From an uncultured Eubacterium sp. (GTDB lineage: Bacteria > Bacillota > Clostridia > Lachnospirales > Lachnospiraceae): DNA of 64,000 nt. The stretch spans positions 1 through 64,000 of the forward strand of contig CATLIX010000009.1 in the NCBI GenBank assembly GCA_949959185.1, read 5' to 3'. Of this stretch, positions 8,740-17,172 are shown in pieces. The notes under the pieces are model-generated. The model saw only the letters and a list, made by a program, of their open reading frames with translations, was not told the DNA's origin and did not search any database. Each line of letters opens with the position of its first letter. Within the stretch, counting starts at the first letter, position 1. The translations under genes were made by a program, and so were the position numbers.

Positions 8740-9807
8740 TTATTCACTCCAATGCAGTAATTCATCCCGGAGAGCCAAAAGCAGCTCCTCTTCTTTTACT
8801 TTTTTAATGACTTCTCCATGTTTGATAATAAGACCTTCTCCAATCCCTCCGGCAATTCCGATATCTGCCTCTCTGGCCTCGCCAGGTCCGTTTACCACGC
8901 AGCCCATGACTGCCACTTTCAGATTCAGAGGGATATCGCTGACCATATCTTCCACCTGATTTGCCAGTGATATCAAATCAATCTGCGTCCGTCCGCAGGT
9001 AGGGCAGGAAACCACTTCAATGCCGCCTTTTTGCAGTTCCAGGGTACGCAGAATAATTTTGGCAGATTTGATTTCCTCCAGCGGGTCTCCGGTAAGAGAT
9101 ACCCGAATGGTGTCGCCGATTCCCTGGCTTAAGATCAGACCCAGACCCAGTGCAGATTTGATATTTCCGCTGGTTATGGTGCCGGATTCGGTAATTCCCA
9201 CATGAAGGGGATAATCGGTTTCTTCTGCAATCAGTTCATGGGCCCGGACGCACATCAGTACGTCGGAAGACTTGATACTGATGACCAGATTGTCGTATCC
9301 CAGGTCTTCTACCAGATGTACTTTGTCCAGTGCGCTTTCCACAAGGCCTTCTGCTGTCACGCCATGGTATTTTTCCACCAGCTCTTTTTCCAGAGAACCG
9401 CTGTTGACTCCGATACGGATGGGGATGTTTCGCTCTTTTGCCCTGTCAATCACAGCCTGAATCCGTTCCCTGGAGCCGATATTTCCCGGATTGATACGGA
9501 TTTTATCGGCTCCGTGCTCCATGGCGGCAATGGCCAGCCGGTAATCAAAATGTATGTCAGCCACCAGAGGGATGGTGATTCCCTTTTTGATTTCAACAAG
9601 AGCTTCTGCAGCCTCCATGGTGGGCACCGCACATCGGATAATATCGCATCCGGCCGCTGTAAGATGCTGAATCTGTGCAATGGTTCCTTTGACATCTTCT
9701 GTTCTGGTATTTGTCATGGACTGAATCAGAATGGGATTTTCCCCTCCGATTATCCGATTGCCAATGGTAATTTCTCTTGTGTGTTTCCGCATAATTGTCT
9801 CTTTCAT
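8740..9807 (-). CDS. ispG: 4-hydroxy-3-methylbut-2-enyl-diphosphate synthase
   Basis: Penultimate MEP-pathway enzyme: reductive opening of methylerythritol cyclodiphosphate to HMBPP by a [4Fe-4S] protein. The TIM-barrel half opens TREITIGNRIIGGENPILIQSMTNTRT; cluster cysteines are in CPTCGRTQ and in VMGCVVNGPGEA. The start at 9807 (MKETIMRKHTRE) has AGAGGAG 8 nt upstream; a frame 14 codons longer has no such site. It is 355 aa, the usual bacterial length. It sits between rseP and polC in a conserved operon and shares the pathway with dxr three genes upstream. Confidence 0.97.
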   Translation of the reverse strand: MKETIMRKHTREITIGNRIIGGENPILIQSMTNTRTEDVKGTIAQIQHLTAAGCDIIRCAVPTMEAAEALVEIKKGITIPLVADIHFDYRLAIAAMEHGADKIRINPGNIGSRERIQAVIDRAKERNIPIRIGVNSGSLEKELVEKYHGVTAEGLVESALDKVHLVEDLGYDNLVISIKSSDVLMCVRAHELIAEETDYPLHVGITESGTITSGNIKSALGLGLILSQGIGDTIRVSLTGDPLEEIKSAKIILRTLELQKGGIEVVSCPTCGRTQIDLISLANQVEDMVSDIPLNLKVAVMGCVVNGPGEAREADIGIAGGIGEGLIIKHGEVIKKVKEEELLLALRDELLHWSE

Positions 9808-9860
9808 AACCAGTTCTCCTCTGACGTCCGGCAAGTACAGGGAATACAAAAATTCCCGTA

Positions 9861-10898
9861 CTATAAAATATTTTTAATGTCGTTGAACATGACGAATATC
9901 ATCAGTGCCATCAGTGCCATCAGTCCTACAAAGTGTACCATACCTTCTTTTTCCGGAGATATTTTCTTCCGGCGGATGGCTTCGATCAGCAGAAATACCA
10001 GTCGTCCTCCGTCCAGGGCCGGTATGGGCAGAAGGTTCATGATTCCCAGGTTCGCGGACAGGAAAATAGAGAAATTCACCATGCTTAAAATGGCCTGCCC
10101 GGTTCCGCCGCTGGTCTGGTTATTATCATAAGTATCTCCCATTATTTTTACAAGGCCTACCGGGCCGGATAAATCTTTCATGCCCACCTTTCCGGTAAAC
10201 AGCATACGAAGGCTTTCCAGTGTATTCCAGATCCAGTACCGCACCTCATAAAAACTGTTCTGAATTACCTGGAATACCGTTCCCTTTTCACGGTCCAGGG
10301 GACGGCCGCTGAGACCAATCAGCTCCCTGCCTGATTCCTCATCCAGTTTGGGGGACAAAGTTACTTCATGGCGTTCCCCGTCCCGCTCATAGACCAAATC
10401 CACGGTTTCTCCCGGATGGAAGCCGGAATAGAGACTGACTTCCCGGTAAAAATGGGTGCGGTGGCCGTTCATGGAGATAATTTCGTCTCCGGCCTGAAGC
10501 CCTGCTTCTTCTGCGGGAAATCCTTCCATGACTCCGGACAGTACCGGCCGGTCATATCCTATGATTCCTACCACAATTAACGCGAAAATCCATGCCATGA
10601 TAAAGTTAAAAACGGGTCCTGCGGCCACCACGCTGATTCGGGCCCAGACGGATTTGCTGTTGAAAGATTTCTCATCCTGGCTCTCTCCGTCTTCTCCCTC
10701 CATCATGCAGGCGCCGCCAAAAGGCAGCAGCTTCAGAGAGTATTTTGTCTCTCCTCTGGTGAATCCCACCAGTGTGGGCCCCATGCCCAGACAGAATTCA
10801 TTGACTTTGATACCGTTCCATTTGGCCAGCAGGAAATGGCCCAGTTCATGGAATAAAATAATAATACTGAAAATAATAATTGCGATTATAATATTCAT
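9861..10898 (-). CDS. rseP: Site-2 zinc metalloprotease RseP
   Basis: An intramembrane protease that cleaves anti-sigma factors and signal-peptide remnants. HELGH at residues 17-21 in the first membrane helix supplies the zinc ligands; a PDZ domain (about 115-185, GFPAEEAGLQAGDEI) precedes the second catalytic motif NLLPIPALDGGRLVF (about 285-300), where the aspartate completes the site. At 345 aa it is the short one-PDZ form common in Clostridia. The start is 1 bp after the dxr stop, so translation is probably coupled. Confidence 0.97.
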   Translation of the reverse strand: MNIIIAIIIFSIIILFHELGHFLLAKWNGIKVNEFCLGMGPTLVGFTRGETKYSLKLLPFGGACMMEGEDGESQDEKSFNSKSVWARISVVAAGPVFNFIMAWIFALIVVGIIGYDRPVLSGVMEGFPAEEAGLQAGDEIISMNGHRTHFYREVSLYSGFHPGETVDLVYERDGERHEVTLSPKLDEESGRELIGLSGRPLDREKGTVFQVIQNSFYEVRYWIWNTLESLRMLFTGKVGMKDLSGPVGLVKIMGDTYDNNQTSGGTGQAILSMVNFSIFLSANLGIMNLLPIPALDGGRLVFLLIEAIRRKKISPEKEGMVHFVGLMALMALMIFVMFNDIKNIL

Positions 10899-10899
10899 A

Positions 10900-12048
10900 T
10901 TACCACCTGCTCTCTATCAGCGCATACGCTTCTGCTTCCGTTGCAAGAATTTCTTCCACAGAGGGATTTTCCGCAAAATTACATTGTTCCATACAGGTAC
11001 TTATGAGTTCCGGAATTTCCGGAAAAGAAATTTTTCGCTCCAGAAACAGAGCCACGGCCTTTTCATTTGCCGCATTATAGGCGGTGGGCAGATTGCCGCC
11101 CCGCTCCATGGCCTGGTAAGCCAGTTTCAGGCCGGGAAAGGTCTCCATATCCGGTTTTTCAAAAGTGAGTCCGGAAAGCTGGTAAAAATCAAGACGTTTT
11201 CCCGATAAATTCCTTCGTTCCGGGTAATATAATGCATACTGAATGGGCAGACGCATATCCGGGGTGCCAAGCTGCGCCAGTACCGCACCGTCCTTATATT
11301 CCACCATGGAATGAATAATACTCTGGGGGTGCACCACCACCTGAATCTGTTCCGGCTTCACGTCGAACAGCCATTTTGCCTCCATAACCTCCAGCCCTTT
11401 GTTTACCATGGTGGCAGAGTCAATGGTAATCTTTTTTCCCATGGACCAGTTGGGATGCTTTAATGCATCTTCCACCTGCACCTTCTCCAAATCCTTTTGC
11501 TTTTTGCCCCGAAAGGGTCCGCCGGAAGCGGTAAGAAGTATTTTCTGAATCTCATTTCCATGTTCTCGTTCTCCGTGCATGGACTGGAAAATGGCACTGT
11601 GCTCACTGTCTACCGGAAGAATGGAAACATGGTTTTCTCTGGCCAGCGGCATGATAATGTGACCGGCTGTTACCAGTGTTTCTTTGTTGGCCAGAGCAAT
11701 GGTTTTTCCGGCTTCAATAGCCGCAATGGTTGGCCGGATTCCCAGCATTCCAACAATGGCTGTGACCAGAATTTCCGTTCCGGGCATTGCAGCTATTTCC
11801 AGAAGCCCTTCCATACCGGATACAATCCTGACCGGAAGATCTTTTACCAGTTCCCTTAAGGATTGGGCGTCTTCTTCCTCCCAGAGCGCGGCTACTTCCG
11901 GAGAAAACTTCCGAATCTGCATTTCCAGACGCCGGATATTTTTCCCGGCGGCCAGAGCTGTTACCTGAATATCTTTCTGCTCCCGGACAATTTCAAGGGT
12001 CTGCGTCCCTATGGAACCGGTGGATCCTAATATTGCAATTTTTTTCAT
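10900..12048 (-). CDS. dxr: 1-deoxy-D-xylulose 5-phosphate reductoisomerase
   Basis: First committed MEP-pathway step: isomerises and reduces DXP to methylerythritol 4-phosphate with NADPH and a divalent metal. The NADPH fold begins KKIAILGSTGSIGTQTLEIV; substrate and metal residues lie in ALANKETLVTAG, PVDSEHSAIFQ, SGGPFRG and the lid-proximal KHPNWSMGKKITIDSATMVNKGLEVMEA. Length 382 aa matches the family. It follows cdsA by about 20 bp and precedes rseP by 1 bp. Confidence 0.98.
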   Translation of the reverse strand: MKKIAILGSTGSIGTQTLEIVREQKDIQVTALAAGKNIRRLEMQIRKFSPEVAALWEEEDAQSLRELVKDLPVRIVSGMEGLLEIAAMPGTEILVTAIVGMLGIRPTIAAIEAGKTIALANKETLVTAGHIIMPLARENHVSILPVDSEHSAIFQSMHGEREHGNEIQKILLTASGGPFRGKKQKDLEKVQVEDALKHPNWSMGKKITIDSATMVNKGLEVMEAKWLFDVKPEQIQVVVHPQSIIHSMVEYKDGAVLAQLGTPDMRLPIQYALYYPERRNLSGKRLDFYQLSGLTFEKPDMETFPGLKLAYQAMERGGNLPTAYNAANEKAVALFLERKISFPEIPELISTCMEQCNFAENPSVEEILATEAEAYALIESRW

Positions 12049-12068
12049 AACCTACCTCTTTCGCCTGG

Positions 12069-12875
12069 CTATCCTGATATCAGAAACCGTGCCATATAAT
12101 AAATGACTGGTGCGGTAAAAATTACGCTGTCAAAACGGTCCAGAATACCTCCGTGACCAGGAATCAGTGTTCCATAATCTTTAATCTCATAATTACGCTT
12201 AATGGCGGACGCCGCCAGGTCTCCAATCATGGAAATAACGCCGCCCGCTGCGGTAATTCCGGCCAGAATAAAAATATGTCCGGTAGAAAGGTTCATCTGC
12301 TTCTGAAATACCGTACCATATAAGAGCGTAAGGAGGATGGTACCCACTATACCGCCCACTGCACCCTCCACGGATTTTTTGGGACTCAGTTTCGGAGCCA
12401 TCTTATGTTTTCCAGTCAGCACCCCCACACAGTAGGCGCAGGTATCGCATCCCCAGGAACAGAGAAAAATCAGCCAGACAATATAAGCGCCTGCCGGAAG
12501 CACTCTTGTCTGATAAATGCAGGATAACATGACTCCCACATAAAATACGCCGGCAAATCCGGCAAATACCTGATTTGCCTGGTATTTTGGAAAGGAGAAT
12601 ACATAAACGGCCATCAGCAGAATCAGCAGACCCAGGACAAATACGCCGAATTCCGGAAAAAAGGGGAAACCCAAATCCAGATAACAGAGAAGCACAGCTC
12701 CGTATCCCACCAGTCCCGGCAGAGATTTTTCCATATGGAATACCCGGTAAAGTTCGTATAATCCAATCACGGAAATAACTGCCAGGCACGAAAGCAATAC
12801 AAATCCTCCTGTCGTAATAAGAACAAGTGCGGCAATTACCAGGATAATACCACTCAACAACCGTGTTTTAAACAC
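12069..12875 (-). CDS. cdsA: Phosphatidate cytidylyltransferase
   Basis: Makes CDP-diacylglycerol from phosphatidic acid and CTP, the branch point of phospholipid synthesis. It is polytopic (about seven to eight hydrophobic segments) and carries the signature SMIGDLAASAIKR...KDYGTLIPGHGGILDRFDS near its end, with the metal-binding aspartates. I assign a GTG start at 12875 (reading MFKTRLLSG): AAGGAGG lies 8 nt before it and it overlaps the uppS stop by 8 bp. A longer upstream frame lies inside uppS and has no ribosome site. 268 aa. Confidence 0.95.
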   Translation of the reverse strand: MFKTRLLSGIILVIAALVLITTGGFVLLSCLAVISVIGLYELYRVFHMEKSLPGLVGYGAVLLCYLDLGFPFFPEFGVFVLGLLILLMAVYVFSFPKYQANQVFAGFAGVFYVGVMLSCIYQTRVLPAGAYIVWLIFLCSWGCDTCAYCVGVLTGKHKMAPKLSPKKSVEGAVGGIVGTILLTLLYGTVFQKQMNLSTGHIFILAGITAAGGVISMIGDLAASAIKRNYEIKDYGTLIPGHGGILDRFDSVIFTAPVIYYMARFLISG

Positions 12876-13620
12876 TTTCTGCTCCTCCTTTATCTGCTTT
12901 TGCCTCTTCTGCTTCCGTTTCTGCAACTCCGCCGAAACGTCTGTCTCTTTTATTATAGTCCTGAACAGCTTTTTCTAATTCCTTTTTTGTAAAATCAGGC
13001 CAGGCAACATCTGTAAAATAGAGTTCACTGTATGCGAGCTGCCAGAGAAGATAATTGGACAGACGCAGTTCCCCGCTGGTGCGAATCAGCAAATCCGGAG
13101 CGGGAATATCCCTGGTGTCCAGATAGTTCTCGAACATTTTTTCATCCAGTTCCTCCAGTTCAAATTTCCCTTCCCGATAGTCTGACAGCATCTGCTTCAT
13201 ACCCCGCAGCATTTCGTCCCGGCTGCCGTAATTGATGGCAATCTGAAAATTCAGACCATCCTGGTTTTTGGAGAATTCTTCCAGCCTGCGGATACTCTCC
13301 TGTAAATCCGGCTCCAGCCTGGAAATATCTCCAATAACTCTTACCCGCATATGATTTTTTTCTGCGGTTTTCATGCAGTTTTTCATGTAATTGCGCAGCA
13401 GCTTCATCAGAGCGCTGACTTCATCCCTGGGACGACTCCAGTTTTCCGTGGAAAAAGCATAAACAGTCAGATATTTTATTCCCATATTCCAGGCTTCCCG
13501 GCAGATGGTTTCCACATTTTTGGCCCCCTGGGTATGTCCGTAATTTCTCGGCATACCATGCTGCCTGGCCCATCTTCCGTTTCCATCCAGAATAATTGCT
13601 ACATGTTGTGGAACTTCCAT
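12868..13620 (-). CDS. uppS: Undecaprenyl diphosphate synthase
   Basis: Condenses eight isopentenyl units onto farnesyl diphosphate in cis to give the C55 carrier for cell-wall synthesis. The start MEVPQHVAIILDGNGRWA carries the catalytic Asp and the phosphate-binding residues; RPRDEVSALM, INYGSRDE and the C-terminal DLLIRTSGELRLSNYLLWQ are further signatures. AAGGAGG is 6 nt upstream of 13620; the frame extends 41 codons further but into a repeat region without a site. 250 aa, usual size. Uses products of dxr and ispG encoded in the same cluster. Confidence 0.97.
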   Translation of the reverse strand: MEVPQHVAIILDGNGRWARQHGMPRNYGHTQGAKNVETICREAWNMGIKYLTVYAFSTENWSRPRDEVSALMKLLRNYMKNCMKTAEKNHMRVRVIGDISRLEPDLQESIRRLEEFSKNQDGLNFQIAINYGSRDEMLRGMKQMLSDYREGKFELEELDEKMFENYLDTRDIPAPDLLIRTSGELRLSNYLLWQLAYSELYFTDVAWPDFTKKELEKAVQDYNKRDRRFGGVAETEAEEAKADKGGAESV

Positions 13621-13644
13621 AGCTACCTCCTTGAGTTGTGGCAA

Positions 13645-13741
13645 CAAAGTGGGCCTGCCCACTTTGACGCGCCGAGTGCGGATTTGTCCTAAGGGGTACC
13701 AGGCTTGCCTGGGGGATGCCTTAGGACGGTCACGTAGTGAC
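13645..13741. repeat. Palindromic intergenic element between frr and uppS
   Basis: A run of stems: CAAAGTGGGC/GCCCACTTTG (13645-13666), GTCCTAAGG/CCTTAGGAC (13686-13694 with 13719-13727, enclosing a CCAGGC/GCCTGG stem) and GTCAC/GTGAC (13729-13741). It has the look of a dispersed REP-like or MITE-like palindrome inserted in the gap of the conserved operon. No coding potential is seen. Confidence 0.55.
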
Positions 13742-13799
13742 ACCTTCCGTTCGCACGAGTGCGCATCTTAATTTTTATCTTAGGTCTTTCCTGTAAGAT

Positions 13800-13823
13800 A
13801 AAAAAGAGTTCGCCTGCGAACTC
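13800..13823 (-). terminator. Rho-independent terminator after frr
   Basis: On the minus strand GAGTTCG (13823-13817) pairs with CGAACTC (13812-13806) and is followed by TTTTTTAT. It is 15 bp past the frr stop, so pyrH-frr transcripts probably end here at least in part, and uppS onward needs its own promoter or readthrough. I could not find a convincing uppS promoter. Confidence 0.7.
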
Positions 13824-13837
13824 TCTCGCAGGCGGAT

Positions 13838-14392
13838 TTATACTGTAAGAATTTCCTTTGATTTTTCTTCTACTGCCTTATCAATATCAGCCACATATTT
13901 GTCTGTCAGTTTCTGCACCTTTTCTTCCAGTTCTTTCACTTCGTCTTCGGAAATATCACTGGATTTCCCCAGTTTCTTCAGAAAATCGTTAGCGTCTCTT
14001 CGGATATTGCGGACAGCAACTTTTGCAGACTCGCCCTTTTTCTTTATATCCTTTGCCAGTTCTTTTCTCCGTTCCTCTGTCAGCTCCGGAAATGTAAGGC
14101 GAATCACCTTTCCGTCATTGGTAGGGTTGATTCCAAGGTCAGACGTAAGAATTGCTTTTTCTATCACGCGTACCATACTTGCTTCCCAGGGCTGAATCAG
14201 AAGCATTCTTGGTTCCGGTACGGAAATATTTGCCACCTGCTGAAGCCCGGTAGGCGTTCCATAGTAATCCACCTTCAGTTTATCCAGCACATGGGGATTG
14301 GCGCGTCCTGCACGAACAGAGCCAAATTCCGCCAGCAGATTATCAAAAGATTTCTGCATTTTGTTATCATATTGCTGTAATCTTTCATCCAT
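13838..14392 (-). CDS. frr: Ribosome recycling factor
   Basis: Splits post-termination ribosomes together with EF-G. The 184 residues show the three-helix bundle of the family: FDNLLAEFGSVRAGRANPHVLDKL, then the small domain VPEPRMLLIQPWE, the signature GKVIRLTFPELTEERRKELAK and the final long helix ending KAVEEKSKEILTV. GGGAGGG precedes the ATG. It is 23 bp downstream of pyrH, the near-universal arrangement. Confidence 0.98.
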   Translation of the reverse strand: MDERLQQYDNKMQKSFDNLLAEFGSVRAGRANPHVLDKLKVDYYGTPTGLQQVANISVPEPRMLLIQPWEASMVRVIEKAILTSDLGINPTNDGKVIRLTFPELTEERRKELAKDIKKKGESAKVAVRNIRRDANDFLKKLGKSSDISEDEVKELEEKVQKLTDKYVADIDKAVEEKSKEILTV

Positions 14393-14415
14393 ATAAGAAC
14401 CCTCCCGATTTTATG

Positions 14416-15111
14416 CTATACTGTAACTTTTGTTCCGGAAAACTCCCCGCTGATTGCTTTCACAATACTGTTTTCCTCGTTTAAACTGAAGATATACATG
14501 GGCATTTTATTCTCCATACACATGATGGACGCCGTCAAATCTATCACTGCAAGCTGGCGGTCAATCACTTCCTGAATGGAAATCTCATCGTATTTTACAG
14601 CCGCAGGATTGATTTTGGGGTCACTGTCATATACGCCGTCAATAGCCTTTGCAAGGAAAATACCTTCTGCCTCAATTTCCACGGCACGGAGCACCGTAGC
14701 TGTATCCGTTGAAAAATAAGGATGTCCGGTTCCTCCTGCAAAAAAGCATACCATCCCTCCGGAAAGATATTTGTCAGCTCTGTCTTTGGAGAACAGTTTT
14801 GTAAAAGCGCCGCAGGTAAAAGGCGTCAGAACCTGAGTCATCATTCCCGCAGAGCGGAATATTTCAGACACATAAATACAGTTCATCACCGTGGCCAGCA
14901 TACCAATCTGGTCTGCTTTGGTACGGTCAATATTTTCACTGGTTCTTCCCCGCCAGAAATTACCGCCGCCAATTACAATTCCAACTTCCGTACCGGCGTC
15001 CACCAGCTGTTTTACCTGTTTTGCCACTATCATAACGGTAGCTTCATCAAAACCGGTATGTTTTTCACCGGCCAGCGCTTCCCCGCTTAACTTCAATAAT
15101 ATTCTTTTCAT
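14416..15111 (-). CDS. pyrH: UMP kinase
   Basis: Phosphorylates UMP to UDP; bacterial hexameric enzyme of the amino-acid-kinase fold. MKRILLKLSGEALAG opens the nucleotide site, GIVIGGGNFWRGR follows, and the UMP/ATP regions DQIGMLATVMNCIYV, FFAGGTGHPYFSTDTA and LTASIMCMENKMPMYIFSL are intact. 231 aa, usual length. Its usual upstream partners rpsB and tsf are absent; instead a bactofilin gene ends 12 bp before it. Confidence 0.98.
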   Translation of the reverse strand: MKRILLKLSGEALAGEKHTGFDEATVMIVAKQVKQLVDAGTEVGIVIGGGNFWRGRTSENIDRTKADQIGMLATVMNCIYVSEIFRSAGMMTQVLTPFTCGAFTKLFSKDRADKYLSGGMVCFFAGGTGHPYFSTDTATVLRAVEIEAEGIFLAKAIDGVYDSDPKINPAAVKYDEISIQEVIDRQLAVIDLTASIMCMENKMPMYIFSLNEENSIVKAISGEFSGTKVTV

Positions 15112-15123
15112 TGGATGCCTTCC

Positions 15124-16026
15124 TTATTTCTTTTCAAAAAAAGTCTCCATATCCACATCTGCATAACACTGAGAGCAGAAACCTTCGATGACTGCACCGT
15201 TGTTAATCTGTACGGAACGTGATTTGATATTTCCCATTACAACTGCGGAAGTATCTACCACAACAGGACCCTGTACGTCGATATCCCCTTTGATTGCCCC
15301 TGCAATGACTGCGCTGCTTGCGGTAATATTTCCGACTACCACAGAGCCAAGGCCAATCTTAACGGTTCCGGTAGTGGAAATTTCTCCTTCTACTTTTGCA
15401 GCATCTGCGAAGAATTCAGATGCTTCTGCATTTCCCTGGAGACTTCCGGTAATTGTCACTTTTCCGTTGCAGCGGACATTTCCGTCAATTTTTCCTCTCA
15501 GTTCAAAAGAGCCGATAGATTCCAGATCACCTTTCAGAGATGTTCCTTCTGTAATAACTGTTACTTCGTCTGACACTTCGTCTGACAGTGTGCCTATGCC
15601 CTTTGTCTCTGCAATTACTTCTTCCGCTCCGGTACCCTCATTTACTACATTTTCTTCTTTCACAGCTTCTGTACTCACAATTGTTTCCTCCTTATGTTCC
15701 GGCTTCTCTGCTGCTGCAGGTTTCTGCTTTACGGTTTTTTTCTGTTTTTCCTGAATTGCTTCCTGGATGGTTGGCTTTGGTTCCTCGACGTGCTTCTCCA
15801 CTGCAGGAACAACCGGCTTTTCTGCACGTCTGGCTGCAGTCTCGTCCACTTTTTCAAACAGGCCCTCTAATTTTTTCAATTCAGACTGCACGTCTACTTC
15901 CTGTTCCAGAGTATTTACCACCAGATCCGGCTGTTCGGGAGTGGCTGCTTTTAACTCTTCTTCCCCAGGAAGCAGTTCGTTTACTGCCTGAGATAAGTCA
16001 TCTTTAAATTCCTTAAAAAAGCTCAT
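15124..16026 (-). CDS. Bactofilin (polymer-forming cytoskeletal protein)
   Basis: The C-terminal half (about residues 155-285) is a bactofilin beta-helix: short repeats such as GTSLKGDLESIGSFELRG, DGNVRCNGKVTITGSLQGN and VVVDTSAVVMGNIKSRSVQ. Such domains self-assemble into filaments without nucleotide. The N-terminal half is an acidic, Lys/Glu/Pro-rich linker starting MSFFKEFKDDLSQAVNELLPG, a possible amphipathic anchor. The C-terminus has a CSQC pair. It lies between a cell-wall deacetylase and pyrH on one strand, fitting a role in envelope organisation (inference from context). Confidence 0.85.
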   Translation of the reverse strand: MSFFKEFKDDLSQAVNELLPGEEELKAATPEQPDLVVNTLEQEVDVQSELKKLEGLFEKVDETAARRAEKPVVPAVEKHVEEPKPTIQEAIQEKQKKTVKQKPAAAEKPEHKEETIVSTEAVKEENVVNEGTGAEEVIAETKGIGTLSDEVSDEVTVITEGTSLKGDLESIGSFELRGKIDGNVRCNGKVTITGSLQGNAEASEFFADAAKVEGEISTTGTVKIGLGSVVVGNITASSAVIAGAIKGDIDVQGPVVVDTSAVVMGNIKSRSVQINNGAVIEGFCSQCYADVDMETFFEKK

Positions 16027-16049
16027 ATATGTACCTCCATAAATTATTG

Positions 16050-16994
16050 TTAATCAACACTGTCAGCGGGTATCTGCTGTATGGGCGTTGTATTTTCGTC
16101 AATGGGGAGCAGTTCGGCACCCATTTCCCGCAGCTGGTCGATCATCGGCGCCAGCGCCTCTACGGTACCTGATTTCGCAGATGAGTCATGCATCAGTACA
16201 ATGGATGTCTCATATCTTCCCACATCATTCATAACATTCTGCACCAGTTCTTCCGGTGTATAAGCATGACTGGTAGCATCTCCGCTGGCTACGTTCCAGT
16301 CATAGTAGGTAATGCCCTTTTCTTTCAGGAAACGGATAAATTCTTTCATGTCCGTATTACTCACCTGATTGCTGCTTCCTCCCGGAAACCGCAGAATCTC
16401 CGGTGTAACTCCCGTCACTTCCGCCAGATAGGACTGCAAATGTGCCATATCTTCTGAAAATGCCTCCAGAGATTCATAAATTACATTATATTTATGTGAA
16501 AAAGAATGCATTCCAAGCGTGTGCCCCTCAGCCACAATCCGCTGGTACAGTTCTTTGGATTCCGCATCTTCCTGTCCGATTACAAAAAAAGTCGCTTTTA
16601 CATTTTTCTCTTTCAGAATGTCCAGGATTCGGGACGTACTTTCGCTTGGGCCGTCATCAAAGGTCAGATAGACTTTCTGCGTCTGGCCTTCCTTCAGAAG
16701 ATTATCTTCTTCCGTCCCGTTTTTTACCGTGTCCAGAGTTTCCGCAGTTTCTTTTGGAGATGCTGCGCTCTTTTCCTGCTGGTTTTCCACTACCTGTTCA
16801 ACGGAAATCACAGACTTTGCAAGCTCGTCCAGTCTGTTTTCCATATGAAGCAGCTTTACAAACAGGGTAACCGTCAATATGCTCGTTGTTAAAATCCAGA
16901 TTACGATTCCTGCAACAATCGTAGACTTCATTTTTTTAATTCGTTTTCGTCTTAACTGCTGCTCGCGTAATCCACTGGCTGCATTCTCTTCCAT
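16050..16994 (-). CDS. Membrane-anchored polysaccharide deacetylase (NodB domain)
   Basis: A basic cytoplasmic N-terminus (RRKRIKKMKS) and one membrane helix (about 25-50) put the catalytic domain outside the cell. After a linker, the NodB domain (about 105-300) shows motif 1 KVYLTFDDGPS (catalytic base and metal Asp), motif 2 HTLGMHSFSH (the two metal histidines), motif 3 LRFPGGSS and a later YYDWN and IVLMHD. Family members remove acetyl groups from peptidoglycan or similar glycans; the substrate is not evident. GGGGAGG precedes the ATG. Downstream bactofilin is 23 bp away. Confidence 0.92.
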   Translation of the reverse strand: MEENAASGLREQQLRRKRIKKMKSTIVAGIVIWILTTSILTVTLFVKLLHMENRLDELAKSVISVEQVVENQQEKSAASPKETAETLDTVKNGTEEDNLLKEGQTQKVYLTFDDGPSESTSRILDILKEKNVKATFFVIGQEDAESKELYQRIVAEGHTLGMHSFSHKYNVIYESLEAFSEDMAHLQSYLAEVTGVTPEILRFPGGSSNQVSNTDMKEFIRFLKEKGITYYDWNVASGDATSHAYTPEELVQNVMNDVGRYETSIVLMHDSSAKSGTVEALAPMIDQLREMGAELLPIDENTTPIQQIPADSVD

Positions 16995-17113
16995 GTACGG
17001 ACCTCCCCGGTATTTTAAGCATCGCTATAAGTTATTGTAACACATTTTTCGAAAATTACATTAAAAATATGCGAAAAAATAGAAGTTTTTTTTTGTATAT
17101 TTTATATGATATC

Positions 17114-17136
17114 CAGAATATACAACTTATATTCTG
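17114..17136. other. AT-rich dyad in the gap between the kinase and deacetylase genes
   Basis: CAGAATATA (17114-17122) and TATATTCTG (17128-17136) form a perfect 9-bp dyad with a 5-bp loop. It lies past the histidine kinase stop and upstream of the deacetylase. There is no adjacent U run, so it could be an operator or a weak stem; its role is unknown. Confidence 0.35.
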
Positions 17137-17172
17137 TTCATTTTCAGAAAAAAATATAAATTTGCCTGAAAT

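Noticed and set aside
9202-10131. 309-aa plus-strand frame across ispG and rseP
   Set aside because: Antisense to two certain genes and spans their junction; no supporting signal.
13621-13743. 41-codon N-terminal extension of UppS
   Set aside because: It runs into the palindromic element and has no ribosome site, while MEVPQHVAIILDGNG has an ideal one.
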